A stretch of DNA of 64,000 nucleotides. It comes from Puniceicoccales bacterium Verruco_01 (GTDB lineage: Bacteria; Verrucomicrobiota; Verrucomicrobiia; Opitutales; Oceanipulchritudinaceae). Positions 27,955 to 37,183 of the stretch are shown piece by piece (the stretch's first letter is position 1; every line of letters begins with the position of its first letter). The translations under genes were made by a program, and so were the position numbers. Below the pieces are notes generated by a model. The model worked only from the letters and a program-made list of their open reading frames with translations, did no database searches and had not been told where the DNA came from. The DNA lies in contig LVBV01000009.1 of NCBI GenBank assembly GCA_001604565.1, positions 1 through 64,000 on the forward strand. Direction: 5' to 3'.

Positions 27955-29865
27955 ATGCGCTTCAAGATCACCTTCCTTCTTCTGGTTCTGAACGTCGCGC
28001 TCTTTGCGACCCTCTTCTACATGGACAAGCGCGCGGACGCCCAGAGGCGCTTCGCCCAGGCGAGCACCCTCGTCCTGCCGCCGGGCAGCCTCGAACAGGC
28101 GGAAAGCCTGGAACTGGACGGAGCCGGCGCGCCGCTCCACTGGCGCGTGGAAAAGCGCGGCAGCGACTGGCAGATGGTCCGCCCGCTGGAGTGGCCGGTC
28201 AATTCCTATGCGGTGCGGAACATTCTGGACCAGCTCCGGTTCCTGCGCATGGAGGCACGCTTCCGGGTGGAGGACATCGAAAAGAGCGGCATGACGCTGG
28301 CCGACTACGGTCTGGACAACCCCTCGGTGACCCTGAAGATCGGCGGAGGCAAGAGCGCGATGCTCCTGCGGATCGGCGCGCCGACGAAGATCGGTTCCAA
28401 GCTCTACGTCCTTTCCCCGGACGGCAGGAGCGTGTTCGTCACCTCCCGCGAGATCCTGCGGGCGCTTCTTGTGAGTCTGGACGACCTGCGCGACAGCCGG
28501 ATCTTTACGATCCCGACCTACATGGCCACCTCCCTTTCCCTCCAGCGGGCCGACGGCGCGCGCGTGCGTCTTGTGAAGTACGGCATCGGATGGGCCTTCG
28601 AGAGTCCCATCCGCACCGACGCCGACGACAACGCGGTGGAGTCCCTTCTGGCCGACATGACGGCGCTCAAGGTGGCCGGATTCGTCGCGCCGGACCCGGC
28701 GGGGCAGGGCCTGCTTTCCCCGCGCTTGCGCGTGAGCGTGGAGGCGGACGACCGTCGCCAGAGCCTGCTTGTCGGCGGCGAGGCGGGCGCGGGGCTCGTC
28801 TATGCCAAACTGGAAAACTCACCGGAGGTCTTCACCCTCGACTCCTCCATCGTGAAACGCTTCCAGCAGGCGCAGGAGGCGCTGCGGCAGCGCCGCTTCG
28901 CCCGGTTGGGCAAGCAGGCCCTCACCGGCATCCGCATCAGCGCGGAGGGCCGCTTTGTCCAGCTTCAGAAGCTGGAGACCGGAGAATGGCAGGTCCTGCG
29001 GCAGGAGGGCGCGGACGGCGTCCAGACCTGGAAGGCCGATCCGGGCATCATCAAGGCGCTCGTGGACGGCATCGACGCCCTCTACGCGATCCGTTTTGCC
29101 AGCGACGCGCCCAGCGAGGCGGACATGGATGCTTTCGGCCTCAAAAACCCCTCGTGCGGCATCGTCCTTTCCACCGCGAAGACCTCGCTCGAACTTTCCT
29201 TCGGCGCGAGGGACGAGAAGCTGGGCGGCATCTACGTGAAAAAGGCGGACGCCCCCTTCGTGTACGAGGTTCCGGCGGACATCGCCGCGCTCTTGAACCC
29301 AACGCCCCTTTTCTTCCGCAGCCGCGCCCTGTACAGCCTGCCCCCGGCGGCGCGCCTTGCCGGATTCTCCCTCATCCGCGTGGCGGATGGCGCCACGGTT
29401 GCCTCCGCCGCGGCCACCGAGGGCAAAACGATCGACGAGGCCATCGCCGCCACCGGTGGCGAGAAGGCGAAGGCCCTTGCGGTGCTGGCCGCCTTCGCCC
29501 GCGGCGGACGCGCGCAGGATTTCGTTTCCGCGGCAATCGGCCCCGCCATGAAGACCGGCGACGGACGGGAAATCCCATGGGCCTGGCGTCTGGAGGCGAA
29601 GGTTGAATTCCCCGGCGGTACGCAGGAGACGGCGACGAGCGTTCTGGCCACCCTCTTCACCGAACGTCTCGGCGGAACGACACAGTTCGGCGGCTCGCCG
29701 GAGCTGGAACTGACCTTCGCCCTGCCGCAGGAGGTGATCGACGCTTTGGCCGCGCTGACCTTTGACCGCGGCGTACCCGCCGAGGTGGTTCTTCCGCCCG
29801 CACCCGCTGCATCTGAAACAAGCAATGCCGCCCAGCCTGAAAAACAGCCCGAACCGGGGCGTTAG
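27955..29865 (+). CDS. DUF4340-domain protein
   Basis: N-terminal TM; LTLPADYGLDNPSVTLKIGGGKSAMLLRIGAPTKIGSKLYVL-type repeats; position after GldG. Confidence 0.72.
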   Translation: MRFKITFLLLVLNVALFATLFYMDKRADAQRRFAQASTLVLPPGSLEQAESLELDGAGAPLHWRVEKRGSDWQMVRPLEWPVNSYAVRNILDQLRFLRMEARFRVEDIEKSGMTLADYGLDNPSVTLKIGGGKSAMLLRIGAPTKIGSKLYVLSPDGRSVFVTSREILRALLVSLDDLRDSRIFTIPTYMATSLSLQRADGARVRLVKYGIGWAFESPIRTDADDNAVESLLADMTALKVAGFVAPDPAGQGLLSPRLRVSVEADDRRQSLLVGGEAGAGLVYAKLENSPEVFTLDSSIVKRFQQAQEALRQRRFARLGKQALTGIRISAEGRFVQLQKLETGEWQVLRQEGADGVQTWKADPGIIKALVDGIDALYAIRFASDAPSEADMDAFGLKNPSCGIVLSTAKTSLELSFGARDEKLGGIYVKKADAPFVYEVPADIAALLNPTPLFFRSRALYSLPPAARLAGFSLIRVADGATVASAAATEGKTIDEAIAATGGEKAKALAVLAAFARGGRAQDFVSAAIGPAMKTGDGREIPWAWRLEAKVEFPGGTQETATSVLATLFTERLGGTTQFGGSPELELTFALPQEVIDALAALTFDRGVPAEVVLPPAPAASETSNAAQPEKQPEPGR

Positions 29866-32602
29866 TAGCGCCTTGCGGACGGTTCTGAGGAGCCTTCTGG
29901 GAGGAGCTTGCCTTGTCCTGGCCGCCCTGCTGGCTTTCCTTGCCCTTTTCCAGGGGGCGATCCTTGCCCTGAACGCGGCGCACGAGGGCATTCCCGTTCC
30001 CGGGGTGCTGGTGCGCAAGGTCTTATCCGGCGCGCAGACCGCGGGTCTTCGGGCGGACTGCGGGAGCCTGCGTTTCGATCTCTCCGGCGGGATCATCCTC
30101 GAAAACCTCGTCGTGAAGGACCTTCAGGACCGCGAGATGCTGCGCGCGGGCCTCGTGTACGCGCATGTGGATCCCTCCCTCGCGCGCAAGGGCATCTTCC
30201 GGGCCGACACGGTTCTCGTGGACGACGCCTCGGTGATCCTGCCCGCGTATCTTTCCGACAACGGTGCGGATGCCGAGGTCGTGAGGGGAATTGCCGCCGC
30301 CGCTACCGTCTGGGAGAACAAGGTTGCTCTGCCTTTCCTTCAGGCGGAGGTGGGCCCGGTGAGGGCGGTTCTCGCCGCGCCGGTTGATTTTGCCCTGCCC
30401 GGGGGCGGGGCGGGGGCCCCGGCGGACGCCACGGGGCGCAACGTCACCCTTCAGAAGAGCCTGCGCAGCCTCGGGCGCGCGGCGGGGTTCCTCGGTGCCT
30501 TCCGGGAGCCCTCGATGGCTGTGACGCCGCTGGAGGGCGGGCGCTACGGCCTCTCCCTCTGGGCCGAGGGGGCGCGAGTGGGGGACGTGGAGATCCTCAT
30601 GCCCGAGATCTTCGCCGTGGCGGACCCTTCCACGCTTTATTCCGCCTCTCTTTCCGCGCGGAGCGTCTCGGGGTACGGCGTGATGGCGGAGAGTGTTTTC
30701 GCCCGTCTGGAGCAGCCTCAGGCACTTCAGGAGGCATCCTTCGAGGAGCTTTCCGGCAGGGCGGTTCTTCAGGCGGGCCGCGTGGTCCGTCGCGGAGTGG
30801 AGGCACGGGGCGTGCCGGTCCGCGTCGAACGTTCCGACGGGCGGACGAGTCTGCACCTAGCCGCGGAGCTGGAAGCCCTGCCGCTCTCTCTCGACGCCGT
30901 GGTGGAGAAAAATGGCGACATTCAGGCACAGGGTTCGATTCGCACCCGTCCGGACCTGTGGCTCGGCCTCGCCTCGATCCCGGCGGAGAACCTGAACAAA
31001 CGCTTTTTCTCGAAGGAACCGTATCTTCTCGAATTCTCGGCGGAGCTGCCGCGCGGGTTCGCCGGCTGGAAGGCTTCCTTCCGCCTGCTCGGATGGGACA
31101 TGGATGCGCGGGGCATGCCTGTCGAGTGGATGCGGTTGCGTGGCACGGTGGATGCCGAGAAGCTCGATTGCCAGAGCGTCGAACTCTATAGCGGCGGCTC
31201 CACTGCGATCGGGACCTTCCATCAGGACCTGAAGAGCCTCGCCTGGCGGATCGACGTGAAGGGCCGCATCTTTCCGCCGGAGATCGCCGGGCCGATGGGC
31301 CGCTGGTGGCTCACCATCTGGCCGGATTTCACCTTCGGGAAGGACCGTGTCGATGCCGACCTCTCCCTTTCCGGCAACTGGCACAACCGGCATTACGCGA
31401 ACATCATCGGCACGGTCTCCATGCGCAATCTTCTGTACGCGGGCGTGCCGATCGGGGAGGGGGATCTGTGGCTTCACGCCGGCGAGGGCTTTGTGGAGTT
31501 GTACGACCTTTCCGCGCGGGTGCCCTCCGGTGTGCTGAAAGGGTCGATCGCGTGGCTTCTCAGGGACGGGGAGGGGACGGACGTGATCTTCCGCCTCGAT
31601 TCGACACTTGCCCCGGCGGATCTCGACAAGGCCTTCGGCTCTCCGATGGCGACCATCCTGCCGGAGTGGACCTTCGCGAAGCCGCCCTCCGCCTCGATTT
31701 CCGGCAACTTGAAGAAACTCGCCCCTGGGGTGTGGAAGCGCGAGATTTATGCGGATTGTGTCTCCGGGCCGGGAAGCTGGAGGGGCATAGCCTTCCATTC
31801 CCTGAAGGCGGGAATCTGGAGCCGTCCCGAGGGCACCTTCATCGAAATCCCCGAGGCGGTGATGCTCGGCGGCGTCATGAAAGGGACCGTGGCGATTCTG
31901 GGGACGGGCTCGGAACAGAAGCTCGATCTCGCCCTGCATCTTGAGGACACCGAGCTCACCCCCACTCTGGCGGCGATCCGCCGCTTCGGCGGGAAGGAGG
32001 CCTCTCAGGAGGAAGCCGGTCGCGCGGGCCTTGTGCGGCTCGATTTCGCCGGGAAGGCCGACCTGAAGGACATCACCAATTCGATGCTGGCCTCGGGTTC
32101 TTTCGATGTTCGCAGCGCGGAACTTGGCCGCATCAAGGTCTTCGGCGCGCTCTCGACCCTGCTTTCCTCGGTGGGTTTCAACTACGGGACGTTCTCGCTG
32201 GACTCGATGAAGAGCCGTTTCCGCATGGACAACGCGATCGTGCGCCTGCGCGAGACCGAGATTGGCGGGCCCGCCGTCCGCGTGGCCGCCAAGGGCGACA
32301 TCCGCCTTGTGGACAGCGGACTCAACTTCGAGGTGAAGGTGTTTGTCCTCTCAGGTCAGAAGGCGGGATTCATGAACATCTTCGGCGCGCTGCTCAGCCC
32401 CTTCGGCTACATTCTGGAACTGACGCTCAAGGGCACGCTGGAGGAGCCTGTGTGGCGTTTCCGCATCGATCCGCGCAATCTCTTCGACAACGGCGGTGCC
32501 GTGAAGCCGCCGCAGGCCGCCATCCAGCCTGCCGCATCCCCGGAAGGCGCCGCCACTTCCGTGAAGAAGAAGACGCCCGTGTCCGTCGGAAAGGGCCGTT
32601 GA
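29825..32602 (+). CDS. AsmA/TamB-like large membrane-anchored protein
   Basis: N-terminal TM; long beta-rich body; C-terminal GPAVRVAAKGDIRLVDSGLNFEVKVFVL...ILELTLKGTLEEPVWRF; overlaps DUF4340 CDS. Confidence 0.68.
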   Translation: MPPSLKNSPNRGVSSALRTVLRSLLGGACLVLAALLAFLALFQGAILALNAAHEGIPVPGVLVRKVLSGAQTAGLRADCGSLRFDLSGGIILENLVVKDLQDREMLRAGLVYAHVDPSLARKGIFRADTVLVDDASVILPAYLSDNGADAEVVRGIAAAATVWENKVALPFLQAEVGPVRAVLAAPVDFALPGGGAGAPADATGRNVTLQKSLRSLGRAAGFLGAFREPSMAVTPLEGGRYGLSLWAEGARVGDVEILMPEIFAVADPSTLYSASLSARSVSGYGVMAESVFARLEQPQALQEASFEELSGRAVLQAGRVVRRGVEARGVPVRVERSDGRTSLHLAAELEALPLSLDAVVEKNGDIQAQGSIRTRPDLWLGLASIPAENLNKRFFSKEPYLLEFSAELPRGFAGWKASFRLLGWDMDARGMPVEWMRLRGTVDAEKLDCQSVELYSGGSTAIGTFHQDLKSLAWRIDVKGRIFPPEIAGPMGRWWLTIWPDFTFGKDRVDADLSLSGNWHNRHYANIIGTVSMRNLLYAGVPIGEGDLWLHAGEGFVELYDLSARVPSGVLKGSIAWLLRDGEGTDVIFRLDSTLAPADLDKAFGSPMATILPEWTFAKPPSASISGNLKKLAPGVWKREIYADCVSGPGSWRGIAFHSLKAGIWSRPEGTFIEIPEAVMLGGVMKGTVAILGTGSEQKLDLALHLEDTELTPTLAAIRRFGGKEASQEEAGRAGLVRLDFAGKADLKDITNSMLASGSFDVRSAELGRIKVFGALSTLLSSVGFNYGTFSLDSMKSRFRMDNAIVRLRETEIGGPAVRVAAKGDIRLVDSGLNFEVKVFVLSGQKAGFMNIFGALLSPFGYILELTLKGTLEEPVWRFRIDPRNLFDNGGAVKPPQAAIQPAASPEGAATSVKKKTPVSVGKGR

Positions 32603-32689
32603 CTTGCCGTTACCGCACAACGGAGAAATTTTTGATTTTTCCGTTTGACTGGAAGGGGTCTTCACGGTTTCTTACGCCTTTCTCTTCAA

Positions 32690-32765
32690 GCGGGCGTAGC
32701 TCAGTTGGTAGAGCACAACCTTGCCAAGGTTGGGGTCGAGAGTTCGAGTCTCTTCGCCCGCTCCA
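32690..32765 (+). tRNA. tRNA-Gly (anticodon GCC), CCA encoded
   Basis: GCGGGCG/CGCCCGC acceptor, AACCT-TGCCAA-AGGTT anticodon arm, GTTCGAGTC T-arm, TCCA end. Confidence 0.95.
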
Positions 32766-32875
32766 TTTCCCCCTGTGGGGGAGGGAGCGATTTTGGGGAG
32801 AAGGGTGGCATTCGGGTTCTGCAGGCGCTGATTTTTCTCTTGGCGCACCGTGCCCTTCCCCTGCATCCTCGCCGG

Positions 32876-33610
32876 ATGCCGACCGATTCCGAGCAGCCCC
32901 GGCGCGAAAGACTCTGGGCGAATATCCTTTTCAACGTGGCCTTCCCGGCCCTTCTCCTCATGAAGGGCGAGGCGTGGCTTCACATTCCCGCGTGGATGGT
33001 CCTCGTTCTGGCACTGGCCTTCCCCGTCGTTTATTTTTTCCACGACCTGCGCCGTCGTGGCCGCCGCAACATCATCTCGATCATCGGCTTTGTGAGCGTC
33101 CTCATCACGGGCGGCGTGGGTCTGGCGCACCTGCCCTCCTCGCTCATCGCGGTGAAGGAGGCGGCGGTGCCCTCGCTCTTCGCCGTGGCGATCGTCGTCT
33201 CCTCGCTCGTCGGCAGGCCCATCGTGGGGGTGTTTCTTTTGAACCCCGATTTCTTCGATACGGGCAAGATCGACGCCGCCGTGGCGGAAAAGGGCGCGAA
33301 GAAGGCGTTCGACGCCCTCATGATGCGCGGGACGCTGCTGTTGGCCTTTTCCTTTGTCTTGAGCGCCGTGCTGAATTACATCCTTGCCCGGGCCATCATC
33401 CACAGCGAGAGCGGCAGCGAGGCCTTCAACGTGGAGCTTGGGCGCTTGCACCTCTTGAGTTACCCGGTGGTGGCCCTTCCCGCGACGCTCGTCGGGATGC
33501 TCGCCCTCTGGCACGTGGTGGCCGGAGTGCGCAGGCTCACGGGACTGACGATGGAGGAGGTCATGTACGCGGAGGAAACTCCGGCGAAAGAGGAAAGCGG
33601 GACGAAATAA
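32876..33610 (+). CDS. Multi-TM membrane protein (VC0807-like family)
   Basis: ILFNVAFPALLLMKGE...; ATG at 32876. Confidence 0.65.
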   Translation: MPTDSEQPRRERLWANILFNVAFPALLLMKGEAWLHIPAWMVLVLALAFPVVYFFHDLRRRGRRNIISIIGFVSVLITGGVGLAHLPSSLIAVKEAAVPSLFAVAIVVSSLVGRPIVGVFLLNPDFFDTGKIDAAVAEKGAKKAFDALMMRGTLLLAFSFVLSAVLNYILARAIIHSESGSEAFNVELGRLHLLSYPVVALPATLVGMLALWHVVAGVRRLTGLTMEEVMYAEETPAKEESGTK

Positions 33611-33635
33611 ATCCGCCCGGGGCTGCCCGGTCCGA

Positions 33636-34712
33636 CTAGTTTGCTTCCTCGGCGGCCACGGCCTCGCGCGGCTGGGCGAGGGCGGCGTTCGCCTTCGCGA
33701 TGTCGGATTCGGCGTGGCTGGTCATGTCGTATTCGATGAACTCGCCCGCGATGCGGATGGCCGAGGCGATGGCGACGCTGGAGGCCGAGCCGTGCGCCTT
33801 GATGACGTTCCCCTGAAGCCCCAGTAGCGGCGCGCCGCAGTAGCGGTCGGGGTCCAGATGCTTCTTCACGTCCTTGAAGGCACCCTTGACCAGAAGAGCC
33901 CCGAGGATGCGGATCGGGTTCTTCATGATCTTTTCCTTCACGATGGCGCGGAAGGCCTTGAAAAGGGATTCGCTCGTCTTGAGGAGGACATTCCCGGTGA
34001 AGCCGTCACAGAGGACGACGTCCACCTTGTTCTCGAACACGTCGAAGCCCTCGATGGGGCCGACGTAATTGATGATATCGCCGACGGCCTTCAGGCGCTC
34101 GTTGGCGGCCTGGATCAGCTCGTGGCCCTTGCTTTCCTCGGTGCCGATGGAAAGGAGCCCCACGCGGGGATTCTCGCGCCCGAGGGTCAGGCGGCAGAAA
34201 TGGCTGCCGAGAACCGCGTTGTGCACGAACTGGTCCGCCTTGGTCGAGGGGTTCGCCCCCACGTCCAGCATCACGAAGTGCTGCTCCTGGCTCGGCCAGA
34301 CCGCCGCCAGCGCCGGACGTTCCACGCCGGGCATCATGCGCAGCTTGATCGTGCCGCAGGCCATGAGGCTGCCCGTGTTCCCGCAGGAAACGGCGGCCTT
34401 GCAGGTGCCGTCCTTCACGAGCTCCACGGCGCGCACGAGGCTGGAATCGCGCTTGGCCTTGATGCTCTTGATCGGCTTTTCGTCCATGCCGATCACTTCG
34501 GCGGCATGAAGAATCGTTACGCGCGGATCGTTCTCCAGCTTCGCCTTGCGGACGAGGGGTTCGAGAACCTCCTTCTGCCCGACAAGGACGATTTTGAGCG
34601 AGTCCCCGCCCTGAGAGGAAAGCGCTATGCCGACACCTTCCACAACGGCGGAAGGGCCCTTGTCGCCACCCATCGCATCCACGGCTATGGTGCGTGCAAG
34701 TGCTTCAGCCAT
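33636..34712 (-). CDS. plsX: Phosphate acyltransferase PlsX
   Basis: IAVDAMGGDKGPSAVVEGV; SCGNTGSLMACG; DGFTGNVLLKTSES; GAPLLGLQGNVIKAHGSA. Confidence 0.93.
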   Translation of the reverse strand: MAEALARTIAVDAMGGDKGPSAVVEGVGIALSSQGGDSLKIVLVGQKEVLEPLVRKAKLENDPRVTILHAAEVIGMDEKPIKSIKAKRDSSLVRAVELVKDGTCKAAVSCGNTGSLMACGTIKLRMMPGVERPALAAVWPSQEQHFVMLDVGANPSTKADQFVHNAVLGSHFCRLTLGRENPRVGLLSIGTEESKGHELIQAANERLKAVGDIINYVGPIEGFDVFENKVDVVLCDGFTGNVLLKTSESLFKAFRAIVKEKIMKNPIRILGALLVKGAFKDVKKHLDPDRYCGAPLLGLQGNVIKAHGSASSVAIASAIRIAGEFIEYDMTSHAESDIAKANAALAQPREAVAAEEAN

Positions 34713-34761
34713 CGTCGAAATGTCCGTGGTTTACAGGGTGGGGTATTCCGGAAAAACCGGA

Positions 34762-34941
34762 CTAGGCCTCGGTGTCCAGCACCTGACGGCCGCGATAGAG
34801 ACCGTTTGCCGGGTTCACGCGATGGGGCATGAACGCGCTGCCATCGGTCGGGTCGGTTGCGATCTGGGGGGCCTGGAACTGGTTGGCTCCGCGGCGCTTG
34901 TGGCTGCGCTGCTTGGACTGTTTGCGTTTGGGCTGTGCCAT
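34762..34941 (-). CDS. rpmF: 50S ribosomal protein L32 (59 aa; not in the ORF track)
   Basis: Hand translation MAQPKRKQSKQRSHKRRGANQFQAPQIATDPTDGSAFMPHRVNPANGLYRGRQVLDTEA; upstream of plsX. Confidence 0.88.
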   Translation of the reverse strand: MAQPKRKQSKQRSHKRRGANQFQAPQIATDPTDGSAFMPHRVNPANGLYRGRQVLDTEA

Positions 34942-35106
34942 GACTTTTCTGTTCTTTGCGGAGCCGGTGCTCCTCGTTAAAAACGAAACACGCTAGCGTC
35001 CCCCCGGCGGGGGTCAATGGAAAAAACCGCAACCACGCCTTCCCGGACGGGGCACCGCTTGCGAAATCTGTTGTCGGACTGTCGCGAGGCTTTATTCTCA
35101 CGCACG

Positions 35107-36708
35107 ATGAAGATCACCCCGCTCTGTTCGCTTGCGATGTTTCTCGCGGCAGGACTTTCTGCCGCTGTCGTCGATGTTCCCTCGAAGGTTGACTCGGTCA
35201 CCGTCTATCCCGGCTATGCGAAGGTGACGCGCACCTTTGTGGCGGAACTGCCCGCGGGAGCCTCCACGCTGCGTTTTTCCGGCATACCCGAGGGCGCGGA
35301 TCTTTCCTTCGTGCAGATCGACCCCGGCGAGGGCGCGGCGCTCTCCCTGGGGATGGGTTCCGGGGAGTGCGAGTTCAAGGATGCCGACAAGTCCGAAGCG
35401 CTGCTCGCGCTGGAGGCGAAGGTGCGGGGCCTTGTCGCGCAAAAGGACGCCCTTGCGGCGGAGAAGGACGTGGCAACCGCCTATGCCGCCAGCCGCGCGG
35501 CCCTCGTCGCCTCCATCAACAAGGGTCTTGCCGAGACGGGCAAGGGGGAACTGATCGCCCTTGCGCAAGCCGCCTACGACGATGCCGCCGCCGCCCTTGC
35601 CGCCGCGCGCGAAAAGGGCGCCGCGATCGACGAGAAACTGCGCCTACTGGAGCTCGGCCTTGCCGCCGCGCAGGAGGCCGTGGAAAAACAGACGGCCCGC
35701 GAGAGGGCGACGAGCGCCAGTTACAGCGTTGAGGCGATTTCCGCAGGCGGAAAGACCGTTGGCACCGTCAGCTACCTCGTCTCCGGCTGCGCGTGGGAGC
35801 CCTCCTACATCGCGAAGGCCGACACGGCGGCGGGGACCGTGGCGATCACCTACCTTGCCAACATTTCCCAGAATAGCGGCGAGGACTGGACGGACGCCGT
35901 CCTGACGCTCGAAACCTCCCGCCCCGGCTCCGGCCTCAAGCCCGTCGAGCCGCCCGCGGTGGTGCTGAGTCAGGGACGGGGACGAGGCTACGGCAGTTCC
36001 ATTGCCATGAAATCCATGGATGCCGCATGGGCTCCGGAAGCGGCTGCAGCTCCTGTTCCGATGCTGGATAACGCAGTGAGTGTCACCGGTACCCTCACCG
36101 GCTTCAACGCCGTCCTGAAGGACCGTTCGAGCGTCCCGTCCTCGGAGGCGGCGACGACGCTGACGATCCTCGTCCGCGAGGAGAAGGCCGACTTCCACAC
36201 CGAGACGATCCCGCTTTCCGCCGAGACGGCGTACCTCATCGCCAAGATGAAGAATCCCTTCCCGCTGCCGGTTCTGGCCGGAAAGGTGCAGGCCGTGGTG
36301 GACGGCTCCACGAGCGGGAGCGGTTTTCTTGAGGAGACCCTGCCGGGCGAGGACCTGACCTTGGGCCTCGGCGCGAACCAGAAGGTGACGGTGGAGCGCC
36401 GCACGATTGCCGAAAAGGGCAAGAACAGCGGCATCTTCGGCGGGAAGAGAGTGGAGAACCGCTCCTACGTGAACAAGGTGACAAACCACATGGCCGTCCC
36501 GCAGAAGATCATCGTGCGCGACCGCGTGCCGCTCTCCAAAGACGAGAAGATTGAAGTGAAGCTCGACCTCCCTGCCAACGCCACGCCGGATACCGAGACG
36601 GGCCTCTTCAATCAGGAGGTGACCCTCAAGAGCGGCGAGTCCATCGAACTGCCGACGAAGTTCCGCGTGAGTTATCCCTCCGACTGGGTGATCTCCGGGA
36701 ACTTCTGA
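35107..36708 (+). CDS. DUF4139-domain (MuiA-like) secreted protein
   Basis: Signal peptide; VDSVTVYPGYAKVTRTFVAELPAGASTLRFSGIPEGAD; SYSVEAISAG...CAWEPSYIAKADTAAG; C-terminal VTNHMAVPQKIIVRDRVPLSKDEKIEV. Confidence 0.82.
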   Translation: MKITPLCSLAMFLAAGLSAAVVDVPSKVDSVTVYPGYAKVTRTFVAELPAGASTLRFSGIPEGADLSFVQIDPGEGAALSLGMGSGECEFKDADKSEALLALEAKVRGLVAQKDALAAEKDVATAYAASRAALVASINKGLAETGKGELIALAQAAYDDAAAALAAAREKGAAIDEKLRLLELGLAAAQEAVEKQTARERATSASYSVEAISAGGKTVGTVSYLVSGCAWEPSYIAKADTAAGTVAITYLANISQNSGEDWTDAVLTLETSRPGSGLKPVEPPAVVLSQGRGRGYGSSIAMKSMDAAWAPEAAAAPVPMLDNAVSVTGTLTGFNAVLKDRSSVPSSEAATTLTILVREEKADFHTETIPLSAETAYLIAKMKNPFPLPVLAGKVQAVVDGSTSGSGFLEETLPGEDLTLGLGANQKVTVERRTIAEKGKNSGIFGGKRVENRSYVNKVTNHMAVPQKIIVRDRVPLSKDEKIEVKLDLPANATPDTETGLFNQEVTLKSGESIELPTKFRVSYPSDWVISGNF

Positions 36709-36737
36709 TCGGGAGAGGTTGTCGTCCCTTTCCATTC

Positions 36738-36772
36738 GCGGGCCGGATCGACCGTCCGGCCCGCTTTGTTTG
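36738..36772 (+). terminator. Terminator hairpin GCGGGCCGGA-N7-TCCGGCCCGC followed by TTTGTTTG
   Basis: Perfect 10-bp stem, T-rich tail. Confidence 0.7.
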
Positions 36773-36812
36773 ACCATTTTCCTGTTTCAATATCCCATCT
36801 TCACACATCACC

Positions 36813-37133
36813 ATGAAAACCATTCTCTGCCTCTCCGGTCTCTGCGTCCTACTCTGCGGCTGCGCCACGAAGAATGGCGATGTGGCCGCCAACGAGGAGA
36901 CCAAGGCGTGGACAGCCTCCACGCCCGCCGACGATCCCGCAGCGCAAGTGGAGGCGCGCGCGCGTGCGATCCTCAACGCCGGGCAGGCCGCCGATTATGA
37001 CGAGGCCCTGCGCATGGCAGCGTCCGAGAAGCTCATCGCCGACGCCCTCGCCGGGGGAGCGCCGACGCCTCCGGAAGGTCAGGCGGAGATGGACAAGGCC
37101 CTGAAGGACGCCGCGAAAGCGGGGACAAAATAA
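36813..37133 (+). CDS. Small putative lipoprotein (106 aa)
   Basis: MKTILCLSGLCVLLCGCATKNGD: lipobox LLCGC. Confidence 0.6.
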   Translation: MKTILCLSGLCVLLCGCATKNGDVAANEETKAWTASTPADDPAAQVEARARAILNAGQAADYDEALRMAASEKLIADALAGGAPTPPEGQAEMDKALKDAAKAGTK

Positions 37134-37168
37134 AAAACGCGCGGGCGAATCCACCCGCGCGTTTTTTT
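37132..37168. terminator. Bidirectional terminator between lipoprotein ORF and valS
   Basis: AAAAAACGCGCGGG-N8-CCCGCGCGTTTTTTT. Confidence 0.85.
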
Positions 37169-37183
37169 GTGGGGAAGGAGGAA

